64,000 nucleotides of DNA from JBCDAP01 sp038747915 (lineage in GTDB: Bacteria; Planctomycetota; Phycisphaerae; Phycisphaerales; UBA1924). A model generated the notes under the pieces. The model ran no database searches, had not been told where the DNA came from, and saw nothing but the letters and a program-made list of their open reading frames with translations. Position numbers and translations under genes: made by a program. The stretch covers positions 1 to 64,000 of the forward strand of contig JBCDJJ010000009.1 of the NCBI GenBank assembly GCA_038747915.1. The letters run 5' to 3'. Positions within the stretch are counted from its first letter, which is position 1, and each line of letters opens with the position of its first letter. Below, one piece after another: positions 17,811-26,470 of this stretch.

Positions 17811-18311
17811 TCAGCCGCGCTTTGAGGTCTTATTGAGCGGATCCTCGGTGCGCAGCTTGTAGAGCCGGTTGACCATCTCCATGATGTCCTCGAGCTGGCT
17901 CTTGGCGTTGATCGACCACTCGGCATAGGTGATCGTTCCCACTTTCTTGCCGCGGGCGACCTGCTCGCGCACGTGCTTTTTGATGCGCCGCATCGGGAGG
18001 CGCTCGACCATCGTGAGATCCATGGGCATCGCGAGGAGCGGCACCTCGGTGTTGGGCACGAGGTACGCCCAGGAACGCTCGCGGCCTTCGGCAGCATCCG
18101 CGGGGTTGATCAGGAAGCACCAGTGCCACGGCGGGCCCATGTACTCCATCACCTCCGTCATCTCGCCGAGCTTGTGGAGCTTCTCGCGGACCAGGGTGAA
18201 CATGCCGAGCGTCTGCTGGTTGTAGTGCGAGAGCACCTCCGCCTCGGTAGGGCGGTCGAACTGGCTCTCCCAGGCGGTGAGACTGCGTTGTTCCCAAGCG
18301 GCTTGGGGCAT
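17811..18311 (-). CDS. Conserved-looking cytoplasmic protein, function unknown
   Basis: A 166-residue soluble protein not recognised as any named family. It has an amphipathic N-terminal half (TLGMFTLVREKLHKLGEMTEV) and a central beta-like section with aromatic residues (MGPPWHWCFLIN, RSWAYLVPNTEVPLLAMPM). A basic segment follows (RRIKKHVREQVARGKKVG), then a helical C-terminus (LEDIMEMVNRLYKLRTEDP). There is no signal peptide. The ATG at 18311 has GGAG 12 nt upstream, slightly distant. It is divergent from the receiver-domain gene at 18422. Confidence 0.7.
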   Translation of the reverse strand: MPQAAWEQRSLTAWESQFDRPTEAEVLSHYNQQTLGMFTLVREKLHKLGEMTEVMEYMGPPWHWCFLINPADAAEGRERSWAYLVPNTEVPLLAMPMDLTMVERLPMRRIKKHVREQVARGKKVGTITYAEWSINAKSQLEDIMEMVNRLYKLRTEDPLNKTSKRG

Positions 18312-18421
18312 GGCGTGTGCGGCTCCGTGGTGAATCGGTCAGAATGGGGGATCGGTAGTCATAGGCCGCTGGCCCTCGACGGTCACGCCCAGCGGGCCGT
18401 GCACCTGCGAACGGAGCCCCG

Positions 18422-18892
18422 ATGGACCCGACCACGCCTCCCACCACCGACCCAACGCCCGATACCGCCCCAGACGAGCCGATCGACCTGACGGGGGCCG
18501 TAATCCTCGTGGTAGACGACAACGATCACAACCGAGAGCTGCTCACCGCCTACGTCGAGGAGATCGGGTGCACGATCATCGAGGCCCGCGACGGCGAGGA
18601 AGCGATCGAGCGGGTCGAGGAGCACGACCCGGACATCCTGTTGCTCGACATCATGATGCCGCGGATGAGCGGGTTCCAGGTGTGCGAGCGCGTCAAATCG
18701 GACCCGCGCCGGCGCGAGATCCCTGTGGTGATGATCACAGCGCTGTCGGAGGTGGGTGACGTCGAGCGTGCGGTCGAGGCGGGGGCGGACGACTTTTTGG
18801 TCAAGCCGATCCACAAGCTCGAGCTGCTCACGCGGGTGCGGAGCCTGCTGAGGCTGCGGCTGCTGCTCAAGCGGGCGCAGGGCCTGGGGTGA
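18422..18892 (+). CDS. Single-domain response regulator
   Basis: A 156-residue receiver protein. After a Pro/Thr/Asp-rich N-terminus (residues 1-25), a complete REC domain runs from about 27 to 145. It has the acidic pair in VVDDND, the phospho-acceptor Asp in DILLLDIMMP, the Thr of MITAL and the Lys of FLVKPI. There is no output domain; the C-terminus ends in a Leu/Arg helix (RVRSLLRLRLLLKRAQ) that could mediate dimerisation. A GGAG lies 6 nt before the ATG. No kinase is adjacent, so it may serve a distant kinase or the hybrid kinase at 28270. Confidence 0.9.
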   Translation: MDPTTPPTTDPTPDTAPDEPIDLTGAVILVVDDNDHNRELLTAYVEEIGCTIIEARDGEEAIERVEEHDPDILLLDIMMPRMSGFQVCERVKSDPRRREIPVVMITALSEVGDVERAVEAGADDFLVKPIHKLELLTRVRSLLRLRLLLKRAQGLG

Positions 18893-18982
18893 TCGCCCGC
18901 GGAGGGCTCGACGAATAGAACGGCGCCGCGGCCGTCGCTCGAGCGTGGCTGGAACGCCTCGGGCCTGTGTGTAGTCGGTTGT

Positions 18983-19067
18983 GGTGGTGGGAGCGTCCCG
19001 CTCCCACGGCCGGGTGCCCAACATCTGTGGGTGCATGTTCGTGCGAGCAGGACGCTCACACCACCGG
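18983..19067. repeat. Family B double-hairpin repeat, copy 3
   Basis: Same length as copy 2 (85 bp). The left hairpin is GTGGGAGCG-tcc-CGCTCCCAC, a perfect 9-bp stem; the right hairpin has a few changes (GTGCGAGCAGGACGCTCACAC). It sits between the convergent stops at 18892 and 19096. Confidence 0.85.
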
Positions 19068-19095
19068 CCCCACACACGCGAACGCGTGTGATGCC

Positions 19096-19749
19096 TCAGG
19101 CCAGCGCCCGCCAGATGATCTGCTTCTCGAACCACCCTTTGGGGATCGAGAGCCGGCCATCACGGAACAGCGCCTTGGACGAACGTCCATCGCAGAAGGT
19201 AGCGCTGCCCTCGGCTTCGAGCGCGGAGTGCCAGTCGCCCTCGAAGCGGACCGCGTTGGGCAGGGTGAGCACGAACGAGCCGTGCGGCAGGCCGGCGGCG
19301 AACGCCCCGCGGTACACCACGCCCGCGGAGGTCGTGAGCACACACCGGCCATGGGCGGCGCCGCGCTCGAAGCGGCCCTCGATGAGCACGCCGGTGTCGA
19401 GGGCGAGCCGTCCCTCGCCGGACCACCGGCCCAACGCCCACCCGCCGGAGTACACACCGAGGGCGTGGTGATGGGCGGTGCCCTGCCCGGATCGCCAGAC
19501 CAGCCGGTGCTCCCCGCGGTAGGTGGTCACGTGCGTCTGACGGATCGCCGCGACACCGAAGAGCGCGCGGTACAGGGCATCGCGGCGCCTCGTTGGGTCG
19601 CCCGACACGGACTCATCGAGGGCGCCGGTCGCTCGACTCGTTCCGGTGGGACGAGTGAGTCTGCGCCGGTCGCGGTGCGCCGACATCGGTGTGCCGGATT
19701 GGGCCGACGCGTGCGGCGCGCTGGGATGACGCATCCAGTGCTCGTGCAT
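19096..19749 (-). CDS. MORN-repeat protein
   Basis: A 217-residue protein with a polar, Arg/Ser/Thr-rich N-terminal 50 residues and then at least four MORN-type units between about 95 and 190: GVYSGGWALGRWSGEGRLAL, GVLIEGRFERGAAHGRCVL, GVVYRGAFAAGLPHGSFVL and AVRFEGDWHSALEAEGSATF. MORN units usually mediate membrane-lipid or protein contacts, so the molecular role is not specified. No signal peptide is seen. The ATG at 19749 has GGAG 9 nt upstream; ATGs at 19734 and 19686 are alternatives. Confidence 0.75.
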   Translation of the reverse strand: MHEHWMRHPSAPHASAQSGTPMSAHRDRRRLTRPTGTSRATGALDESVSGDPTRRRDALYRALFGVAAIRQTHVTTYRGEHRLVWRSGQGTAHHHALGVYSGGWALGRWSGEGRLALDTGVLIEGRFERGAAHGRCVLTTSAGVVYRGAFAAGLPHGSFVLTLPNAVRFEGDWHSALEAEGSATFCDGRSSKALFRDGRLSIPKGWFEKQIIWRALA

Positions 19750-19929
19750 GTCTGGTGACTCCGATCAGAAGTTCGATGTCCGCGGCGCTCGCCGTCGTTG
19801 AACAACTCAGCGATTCACCGAGTGCCGGCGGGCGATTCGACGCGCCAACCCCTTCACCATGAGATTGGCGGCGCGTCAGTGCAACTCTCGGCTGGCGTGT
19901 TTCTCAAGAAGTCTTGCAAGCGTTGAAAA

Positions 19930-20982
19930 TCAGTCCTCGCGCCAGTCGATCACGACCTTGCCGAACTGCTGCTGCGACTCGAGACGCGCCCACGCGGCTT
20001 GCCCATCTCGCCACGCGTGGACCGAATCGATCGGGGGGCGGAGGGAGCCGGCGTCGAATAATGCACCACACTCGCGAAGTTCATCGGTCGTGCCCATGGT
20101 CGAGCCCAGCAGGCGCAGCTGGTTCCAGAAGAGCCGCGCCTGATCGGTCTCGACCCTCGGCCCCCCCGTGTTGCCGGGGGTCACGAACGCCCCGCCGCGC
20201 GCAAGGCTCTTGATGCAGCTCATGTGAGTGGGCTTGCCCACCGAATCGACCGCGAGATCGACGCCGCGCTTGTGCGTGATCGTGCGCACCTCCCGCGACC
20301 AATCCTGCCCTTCATCGAGAATCGTGTGCGCAGCACCCAGATCTCTGGCGCGGTCGAGCTTGTGCTGATGCCGGCTGGTCACGATCGTCGGGCAGGCCAT
20401 CCACCGGGCGATGCCGAGCGCACTGGTCGCCACCCCCCCACCGATCCCGGTGATCAGCACCCACTGCCCCGGCCGGAGCCCCGCCTTGGTGACCATCATC
20501 GAGTAGGCGGTGAGCGTGACCAGACCGAAGGCCGCCGCGTCGACCGGGTCGGCTTCATCAGAGATCGCGACGAGCTGGTCGGCGCGAACAGTGAACCGCC
20601 GGCGGTGCATGCCATTGGTGTGCTCGCCGGTGAGGTAGTAGAGGGCCGCGACCGAGTTCGCCGTCGGATCCTCCGGCCGGATCGGATCGGGCTGACGGAC
20701 CGCAGCGTTCACGATCACACGCCGGCCGAGCCACGCGGCATCGACCCCGTCGCCGACCGCGTCCACCACGCCGCAGGCGTCGCACCCGCTCACGCGGGGA
20801 TAGGCGAGGTCGAGGCCGGGCACGCCTCGACCGACCCAGAGGTCCATGTGGTTCAGCGCGGAGCAGTCGGTACGTACCACCACCGAGCCACCGGGGGGTG
20901 CGGGTTCATCGGGCCAGTCGGTGACGGCGTGGATCTGGTCGGCAACGACGTTGGCTTGACTCTGGATGACGAGGGCGTCCAT
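19930..20982 (-). CDS. Zinc-type medium-chain alcohol dehydrogenase/quinone reductase-like protein
   Basis: A 350-residue MDR-superfamily oxidoreductase. It has the GroES-like N-terminal domain (SALNHMDLWVGRGVPG, YPRVSGCDACGVVDAVGDGV) and a Rossmann NAD(P)H domain with GIGGGVATSALGIA at about residue 185. It then has RGVDLAVDSVGKPT and LARGGAFVTPGNTGG. SGCDACG replaces the usual catalytic-zinc GHE motif, so it may be a zinc-independent quinone-reductase type. I placed the start at the internal ATG 20982, because the 38 residues upstream are not part of the family fold; a TACACT -10-like hexamer (20998-20993) lies 10 nt before it. Confidence 0.85.
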   Translation of the reverse strand: MDALVIQSQANVVADQIHAVTDWPDEPAPPGGSVVVRTDCSALNHMDLWVGRGVPGLDLAYPRVSGCDACGVVDAVGDGVDAAWLGRRVIVNAAVRQPDPIRPEDPTANSVAALYYLTGEHTNGMHRRRFTVRADQLVAISDEADPVDAAAFGLVTLTAYSMMVTKAGLRPGQWVLITGIGGGVATSALGIARWMACPTIVTSRHQHKLDRARDLGAAHTILDEGQDWSREVRTITHKRGVDLAVDSVGKPTHMSCIKSLARGGAFVTPGNTGGPRVETDQARLFWNQLRLLGSTMGTTDELRECGALFDAGSLRPPIDSVHAWRDGQAAWARLESQQQFGKVVIDWRED

Positions 20983-21096
20983 GGGGGCGACGAGTGTACG
21001 CGGAGACGCCGACACATCTGGTGAGCACAAGGGATCCGATCGTTTGGTGGCCCACCGTGCCCGTTTGCGCGCATCGATCATGTTTTTCTTTGACAT

Positions 21097-21302
21097 GATG
21101 CACGAGTAATCCGGCCCAGATCATCCGATTTTCGATGAAAATCCACGTCATGTGGACTCTTGGACGGCATTCAATCTACATGTTGTGTAGAGCCCAACAT
21201 GTGGGCGCATAAAACGTCCGTGGTGGTTATTGGTTCACGCGTGTTCTCGGACGCGGCCGAAGTTAGTGTCCGCAAGACGAGCCTCACGCACGGAGACGCG
21301 AC
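21097..21302. other. AT-richer intergenic region with small palindromes
   Basis: A region of about 206 bp upstream of the gene at 21303, clearly AT-richer than its flanks. It carries short inverted repeats, including CTACATGTTGTGTAG near 21176 and CCCAACATGTGGG near 21193. These could be operator sites or part of a promoter; no confident -10/-35 pair was found. Confidence 0.35.
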
Positions 21303-21701
21303 ATGCAGGCCTCACCCGACATGGCATCGGATGCCAAAGCCAACTCCCTTTCGACGCTCCGCGTTGCTCGCTTGTTCGAGTCGGCGGGCCGGTCGTTCCG
21401 CGCAATGGTGGGGCGGAACACCGGCTCGCCCGACTCGAGACCAGAGATCGGGATCGACTCGCCGGAGGCCGAGATCGATCCGGCGATGATCGACCCGACG
21501 CCTCGGGAGCGACTCGTGCGGTCGATCCAGTCGTTCAACCCGTCGGCGAGCGACGAGTGGCTGGCCACGTTCTCCGACACCGCCCTGGAGCTGTACGAGC
21601 AGCATCTCCAGGCGGCGTCGCGGCCACGCGGTCAGTCGGCGCGGTGGGTCCGCCCGTGCGACACGCCGGCGGTCGTCGGCTTCGCCTGCAATGTGAACTG
21701 A
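21303..21701 (+). CDS. Small hypothetical protein
   Basis: A 132-residue soluble protein matching no family I recognise. The N-terminal 35 residues are basic and helical (STLRVARLFESAGRSFRAMV). A Pro/Asp-rich linker follows, then a helical segment (PRERLVRSIQSFNPSASDEWLATFSDTALELYEQHL in parts). GGAGA lies about 8 nt before the ATG, which supports a real start. It is followed 81 nt later by fabI, with no shared-operon overlap. Confidence 0.6.
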   Translation: MQASPDMASDAKANSLSTLRVARLFESAGRSFRAMVGRNTGSPDSRPEIGIDSPEAEIDPAMIDPTPRERLVRSIQSFNPSASDEWLATFSDTALELYEQHLQAASRPRGQSARWVRPCDTPAVVGFACNVN

Positions 21702-21782
21702 GCGTTCCAGCGCGGCGAGATCCCCGATCACGCGGTTTTCCGTAGGCTGTCGCGTTCGCATGAACACGACAGGGGATGTCGC

Positions 21783-22583
21783 ATGGACGGTTTGCTCGGT
21801 GGCAAGCAGGGGCTGATCTTCGGGATCGCCAACGACCGGAGCTACGCGTGGCACATCGCGCAGGCGCTGCTCGGGCACGGCGCCGAATGCGGGTACGCCC
21901 ACCTGCCGGGTGAGAAGAACGAGCGGCGGACCGCCAGGGCGGTCGAGAAGCTCGACGGCGCACCGGAGTCGCCCTGGCTGCACCCGTGCGACGCGTCGAG
22001 CGATGAGGAGATCGAGGCGGTGTTCGCGGCGTACCGCGAGCGATTCGATCGGCTCGATTTCATCATTCACTCGATCGCGTTCGCCGATCGGGAGTGGCTG
22101 CAGGCCGGCGCGTTCGTCTCGACGCCCCGGGCGTCGTACCTCTCCGCGGTGGACATCTCGGCGTACACGCTCGTGTCGATGGCCCGCGCCGGGCGGGCGC
22201 AGATGGCTGCGAACGGAGGCGGTGCGATCCTCGCGATGAGCTACTACGGGAGCGAGAAGGTGGTCTCTGGCTACAACGTGATGGGCGTGGCCAAGGCGGC
22301 GCTCGAGTGCTCGGCCCGGTACCTCGCCTCGGACCTCGGGCCGGACGGTATCCGCGTGAACACCATCAGCGGCGGACCATTGAAGACGCTCGCCGCCTCA
22401 GCGGTCGGTGGGATCGATGTGATGCTCGACGCGACACCCAAGCACGCACCGCTCCGCCGGAACGTCGAGGGCGGCGATGTCGGCGGGACCGCAGCCTGGC
22501 TCGTGTCCGATCTGGGCCGCGGCGTGACCGCGGAGAACATCTACGTGGACTGCGGCATCAACGCGATCGGGGCGGCGGTGTAA
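21783..22583 (+). CDS. fabI: Enoyl-[acyl-carrier-protein] reductase (NADH), FabI type
   Basis: A 266-residue short-chain-dehydrogenase-family enzyme that reduces enoyl-ACP in the last step of each fatty-acid elongation cycle. It shows the FabI-type glycine motif GIANDRSYAWHIAQALLGHGA at residues about 14-34 and HSIAFA. The catalytic triad is Y154, Y164 and K171 (SYYGSEK...YNVMGVAKA), with the FabI spacing, followed by RVNTISGGPLKT and DCGINAIGA. AGGGG precedes the ATG by 8 nt, and TAGGCT near 21746 may be its -10. It overlaps the convergent aldo/keto reductase by 26 bp. Confidence 0.93.
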   Translation: MDGLLGGKQGLIFGIANDRSYAWHIAQALLGHGAECGYAHLPGEKNERRTARAVEKLDGAPESPWLHPCDASSDEEIEAVFAAYRERFDRLDFIIHSIAFADREWLQAGAFVSTPRASYLSAVDISAYTLVSMARAGRAQMAANGGGAILAMSYYGSEKVVSGYNVMGVAKAALECSARYLASDLGPDGIRVNTISGGPLKTLAASAVGGIDVMLDATPKHAPLRRNVEGGDVGGTAAWLVSDLGRGVTAENIYVDCGINAIGAAV

Positions 22584-23388
22584 ACGAGTCGGTCGCACCA
22601 CAGGCTTCGATCGCCGCCTCGGCGTTCGCGCGGAGGTGATCGGGGCTCGTGGTCCCGACCACCGCAGCACTCACACCGGGCTGAGCGAGCACGAAGCGGA
22701 GCGACGCCGCAGGATCGCCCGTCGATCCGCTCGCGAGCGGCTTTTTCGCCAGCACACCCACGCCGGCGCGGGCCGCACCGGCGCAGGCGGGCCCATCGGC
22801 GTGCGCCTCGACATTGATCGTGAGCATGGCCACATCGCATCGCTCGACGCACCGGCGCCCGCCCTCTGGTGACTTCGTGCTCGCGCCGACCGCACGCACG
22901 TGCCCGGCGCGCTGCATCGCTCGGAGCGTGTCGAGCGGCTCCTCGAACAACGCGAGTTCGTCCTCCCCGCTCGAGTGCAGCAACACCACATCGACCACAT
23001 CCGTGCGCAAGCGGACGATCGATCGCTCAACAGAAGCGCGGATGCCCGCAGGACTGAAATCGAAGCTCGAGGAGCCATCCGGGCCATCGGTCTCGTCGAA
23101 GTGCTCGCCCGCCTTGGTGCATACCAGCCACCGGTCACGGTCGCCGCGATCGGCGAGCAACGATCCCAGGCGTTGCTCGCTCACGCCGTACGCCGGCGCG
23201 GTGTCGAGCGTGGTGATGCCCAGCTCCTGTGCCATGTCGAGCAGCGCGTGCAGCTCGTGATCGGTGGGAAGCTCGGGCGGCGCGGTGTACTTGAGGCCGA
23301 GTCGGCGTCCGAACTTGACCGTGCCGAGCGCGAGCACACTGGTCTCGAGCCCGGTGGAGCCGAGCGGTCGGCGTGGCATAGGCGTCAT
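22558..23388 (-). CDS. Aldo/keto reductase family protein
   Basis: A 276-residue NADPH-dependent TIM-barrel reductase. It has the family tetrad: Asp and Tyr in TTLDTAPAYGVSEQRLG, Lys in VCTKAGEHF and His in VVLLHSSG. A late NADP-binding stretch is also present (VSAAVVGTTSPDHLRAN). I place the start at the ATG at 23388, because a TACGAT -10 element ends 6 nt before it; the open frame upstream runs into the divergent oxidoreductase gene. The substrate is unknown. Its last 26 bp overlap the end of fabI on the other strand. Confidence 0.88.
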   Translation of the reverse strand: MTPMPRRPLGSTGLETSVLALGTVKFGRRLGLKYTAPPELPTDHELHALLDMAQELGITTLDTAPAYGVSEQRLGSLLADRGDRDRWLVCTKAGEHFDETDGPDGSSSFDFSPAGIRASVERSIVRLRTDVVDVVLLHSSGEDELALFEEPLDTLRAMQRAGHVRAVGASTKSPEGGRRCVERCDVAMLTINVEAHADGPACAGAARAGVGVLAKKPLASGSTGDPAASLRFVLAQPGVSAAVVGTTSPDHLRANAEAAIEACGATDSFTPPPRSR

Positions 23389-23394
23389 GGATGA

Positions 23395-23400
23395 ATCGTA
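23395..23400 (-). promoter_or_regulatory. -10 element (TACGAT), leaderless geometry
   Basis: On the minus strand TACGAT ends 6 nt before the ATG at 23388 of the aldo/keto reductase. Confidence 0.5.
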
Positions 23401-23439
23401 GGGAGTCGACGGTCGCGGCCGGTTGCTGCGCCGTGCGCT

Positions 23440-24687
23440 GTGCGTGACGATGCCCGTGTGCGCACGCGTGTCGTGGTGATCGGTGGTGGGATCGCGGGGC
23501 TCTGGACGCTCCGCGAGCTTGTGGTGCGCGGCGTTGACGCGGTGCTGATCGAGCGTGCAGCCCTCGGCGGCGCGCAGACGGGCTGGTCGCAGGGGATCTT
23601 GCACTCGGGGCTGAAGTACGCCCTCGACGGGCGGGCGAGTCGATCGTCGACCGCGATCGGCGATGTCGTCGACCGGTGGCGCGCGTGCCTCCAAGGAACC
23701 GCCGAGCCTGATCTATCGGCAGCAACGGTGCTGTCGCAGGAGCACTACTTGTGGCGGACCGGTGCGTTGTCATCGTGGGCGGGATTGATGGGGGCGAGCC
23801 TGGTGATGCGGGCGAAGCCGCGGCGCGTGGCGAACGCCGAGGCGCCGCAGCCGCTGCGCGACGCGGCGGGGTTGGCCGCCGTGCCCGAACTCGTTGTCTC
23901 GCCGACCAGCGTGGTCGCGGCGCTCGCTGAGCCGGTGCTCGATCGAGCAATCCATGGCGAGGTGACCGATCTGGTGCGCACGCACGCGGGCGTTCGAATC
24001 GGTGCGCGCGATACGGCCAGCCGCGACATCGAGCTCGAGGGCGATGTGGTGGTGTTCTCCGCGGGTAGTGGCAACGCGGCGCTGCGACGGGCAGCAGGAC
24101 TCGACGACGACACCCAGCAGATCCGCCCGCTGCGGATGGTGCTGGTGCGGGGCCAGGCGTTGCCGATGGTGTACGGGCACTGCGTGGACGGCGCGCGCAC
24201 GCGCGTCACGATCACCAGCGAGCGCGACTCGGCGGGGCATGTGGTGTGGCAGGTGGGCGGCGAGGTCGCCGAGCGCGGCGCGGCGCTCACCGAGGCGGAG
24301 ACACTCGCACTCGCGTTTGATGAACTCGGTGCGTGCCTGCCCGCGGTTGATCTATCCGGCGCCGCCTGGTCGACCTACGAGGCGCCCCGCGCCGAGGGCC
24401 GCACCCGCGATGGTCGACGCCCGCCGTCAGAGGTGGTGCATGTGGACGACCGCGCGGTGACCATCTGGCCGACGAAGCTCGTGCTCGCCCCGCGCGCCGC
24501 GTCGGCCGCGGTCGAGGCGATCCTCTCGATACTCGGTGATGCTGCGGTGCCCGGCGTCGCGCCCGCACCGTTGATGGGGCTCGAGCCGCCGCCGATCTCA
24601 CCGGCGCCCTGGGAGCACCCGGATGTGCGCTGGCGGGCGACCTCAGCACTCGCACGCGGCGTCACCGGGCCGGCGCGGGCGGAATGA
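23440..24687 (+). CDS. FAD-dependent oxidoreductase (DAO/glycerol-3-phosphate dehydrogenase-like)
   Basis: A 415-residue flavoprotein. It has a dinucleotide-binding Rossmann motif at the N-terminus (VVVIGGGIAGLWTLRELVVRG, then VLIERA), the substrate-side QGILHSGLKYAL motif seen in glycerol-phosphate dehydrogenase-like DAO members, and a second FAD segment (GDVVVFSAGSGNAAL). The first in-frame start is a GTG at 23440; a GTG at 23458 is equally possible. No membrane segment is seen. The substrate cannot be told from sequence. Its final 26 bp overlap the convergent LysM gene. Confidence 0.82.
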   Translation: MRDDARVRTRVVVIGGGIAGLWTLRELVVRGVDAVLIERAALGGAQTGWSQGILHSGLKYALDGRASRSSTAIGDVVDRWRACLQGTAEPDLSAATVLSQEHYLWRTGALSSWAGLMGASLVMRAKPRRVANAEAPQPLRDAAGLAAVPELVVSPTSVVAALAEPVLDRAIHGEVTDLVRTHAGVRIGARDTASRDIELEGDVVVFSAGSGNAALRRAAGLDDDTQQIRPLRMVLVRGQALPMVYGHCVDGARTRVTITSERDSAGHVVWQVGGEVAERGAALTEAETLALAFDELGACLPAVDLSGAAWSTYEAPRAEGRTRDGRRPPSEVVHVDDRAVTIWPTKLVLAPRAASAAVEAILSILGDAAVPGVAPAPLMGLEPPPISPAPWEHPDVRWRATSALARGVTGPARAE

Positions 24688-25357
24688 TGAGTTCCATTCC
24701 CGGGCGTAGGTTGGTGCCGTCGCGGTTCACACTCGCGCGGTTGGCCTCCTGGATGAGCGTCCAGAGCGCGGCCCGTCCGTAGATGCGGGACGCGATCCCG
24801 GACAGCGTGTCGCCCTGGCGCACCACATAGACCACCGGCACATCCTCGACCGCGGGTGGCGGCTCGTCAGTCGTATCCTCCGAGGGTTCGGTGACCTCGG
24901 GTGCGGGGGCCGCAATTCCCTGCGTGTTGCCCGGGTCGTGTGGGATCTTGATTACCTGGCCTCGGCGCAGCCGGTTGGGATCGACGGCGTCGCCGTTCAT
25001 CCGGGAGATCGCCCTCCAGAGCCGGTGATCGCCGAAGTAATCGCGCGCGATGCTCTCGAGTGTTTCGCCTTGGCGTACCACGTGCTCATCCCACTCGGGG
25101 GCGATGACCGGCGGGCTCGGCGGCGCGTCTTCAACATCCGTGGCGGCGGTGGGCTGCACCATGGGATCGATGGGAGCCGTTGGTCCCGTCGTGTCGGGCG
25201 CGGCATCAACCCGGTTGTCATCGATCGGCTCGGGATCCCCGTAGACCGCGGCGTCGAAGGGGAGTTCGTTGGGGTGCGGCGGAGTCGCCCAATAGATGAC
25301 CACCCAGATCGCACCGAGGAGTGCTGCAGCAACCGTCCATCGCTGACGGAAGGACAT
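24662..25357 (-). CDS. Membrane-anchored protein with two LysM domains
   Basis: A 231-residue protein. An N-terminal membrane anchor or signal (residues 8-25, WTVAAALLGAIWVVIYW) is followed by a Pro/Asp-rich linker. The first LysM domain spans about 93-140 (VVRQGETLESIARDYFG...VIKIP). A second Pro/Glu-rich linker leads to the second LysM (about 178-228, VVRQGDTLSGIASRIYG...LIIPP). LysM domains bind peptidoglycan glycan, so a cell-wall tether in the periplasm is likely. The gene lies 9 nt downstream of the GT2 gene on the same strand reading direction and shares a 26-bp convergent overlap with the FAD oxidoreductase. Confidence 0.88.
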   Translation of the reverse strand: MSFRQRWTVAAALLGAIWVVIYWATPPHPNELPFDAAVYGDPEPIDDNRVDAAPDTTGPTAPIDPMVQPTAATDVEDAPPSPPVIAPEWDEHVVRQGETLESIARDYFGDHRLWRAISRMNGDAVDPNRLRRGQVIKIPHDPGNTQGIAAPAPEVTEPSEDTTDEPPPAVEDVPVVYVVRQGDTLSGIASRIYGRAALWTLIQEANRASVNRDGTNLRPGMELIIPPAPAR

Positions 25358-25366
25358 GCTGGAGTC

Positions 25367-26470
25367 TTAGGCCGCCTGGGAGTGGTCGGCGCCCTGGGCA
25401 CTTGATGTTGTGTCGACCAGTGTGTCGCGGATGCGCCAGGCCGGGTGGGCGGGTGCCGCGTCGAGCATCGGGCCGGGCGCGAGTGTGCCGGCGATGGTGA
25501 CATCGGCATCGGACGGCTCGACGATGTCCATATCGAGCTCGTCGAGGACGTTCTCGATGACCCAGTCGTGCTTGCCGCGGGCCGCAAGGCAGGCGGAACG
25601 CCAATCGTGCGCGAAGGCGCGGGCGGTCAAGTGCTCCCGAGCCGCTGCGGCGCCGATGAAGCGGTCCCACTGCTTAAACGTCAGCGGGCGGCGCTGCTGC
25701 TCGGTGATGGCGGCTCGCCCCTCGCCGAAGCCGGTCTTAAACGACGCGGCCACGCCCTCGCGGTGTGCGATGGCGCGAATCCGAGGGAGTTCGCGGTCGA
25801 GGTAGTCGTCGGCGTGCCCGGCGGGCGCGTACCGCACCGCGAGCCAGACCGTGTTGCGTGTGAGCCGAGCGACGATCCGGCCGAGGTCGCGCCCGTGGGG
25901 CGACTTGCGGTGCGTGACGCGGAACCGGCTGATGTGCTCGATGCGGTGACCGGCCGCGATCAGTTTGGCGGCGAGGTCGTACTCCTCGACGTAGTAGCCG
26001 AAGGCCTCGTCGTAGCCCCCCGCCGCTTGGAATGCCTCGGTGCGGATGGCCGCGCCGCACCCCACGATGACCTCGGGGAGCCCGCCGCGGTCGAGCGTGC
26101 CGTTCGGCAGCAGGATGCGGGCCCCGATGGCGGCCAGATCGTCCGGCGCTGCGAGCAGTTCGTGAACGAAGTCGGCATCGTCGGGCGCCGAGTCGTCGTC
26201 GAGCATGACGAGCCAGTCGCCGCGTGCCTGCTCCGCAGCCACATTCCGGGCCGCGGCGCCACGATTCGTGTCGAGGCGGTGCGTCTGCACCGGGATGCCG
26301 TTGGTGAGCTCGGACGGTGTCTTGACCGGCTCGGTCGAGTGGTTGTCGACGATGAGGACCTCGGCCCCGCCGGCGTGATCGAGCGTGCGCGCGCACAGAT
26401 GCGACAGGCGATCGAGTGTTTCGGCGAGTTCGGCCGGGCGGTCACGCGTTGGGATGACGAACGAGATCAT
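25367..26470 (-). CDS. Family 2 glycosyltransferase
   Basis: A 367-residue GT-A fold glycosyltransferase. It starts with FVIPTRDRPAELAETL and contains VLIVDNHST, the nucleotide-sugar DxD-type motif in WLVMLDDDSAPDD (about residue 95) and GCGAAIRTEAFQAAGGYDEAFGYYVEEYDLA (acceptor-site ED-type loop). A helical C-terminus of about 150 residues follows. There is no membrane helix. Its ATG overlaps the stop of the HldE gene (26467-26470), so the two are translationally coupled. Heptose or other LPS-core glycan transfer is a reasonable inference from this coupling. Confidence 0.88.
   Translation of the reverse strand: MISFVIPTRDRPAELAETLDRLSHLCARTLDHAGGAEVLIVDNHSTEPVKTPSELTNGIPVQTHRLDTNRGAAARNVAAEQARGDWLVMLDDDSAPDDADFVHELLAAPDDLAAIGARILLPNGTLDRGGLPEVIVGCGAAIRTEAFQAAGGYDEAFGYYVEEYDLAAKLIAAGHRIEHISRFRVTHRKSPHGRDLGRIVARLTRNTVWLAVRYAPAGHADDYLDRELPRIRAIAHREGVAASFKTGFGEGRAAITEQQRRPLTFKQWDRFIGAAAAREHLTARAFAHDWRSACLAARGKHDWVIENVLDELDMDIVEPSDADVTIAGTLAPGPMLDAAPAHPAWRIRDTLVDTTSSAQGADHSQAA

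Noticed and set aside
19810..19900. Possible hairpin terminator after the alcohol-dehydrogenase-like gene
   Set aside because: Complementary arms near GACGCGCCAA and TTGGCGGCGCGTC exist, but the loop is long and no T tract follows.
19930..21096. Longer start (21096) for the MDR oxidoreductase
   Set aside because: The additional 38 residues are Lys/Arg-rich and do not belong to the family fold; 20982 is preferred.
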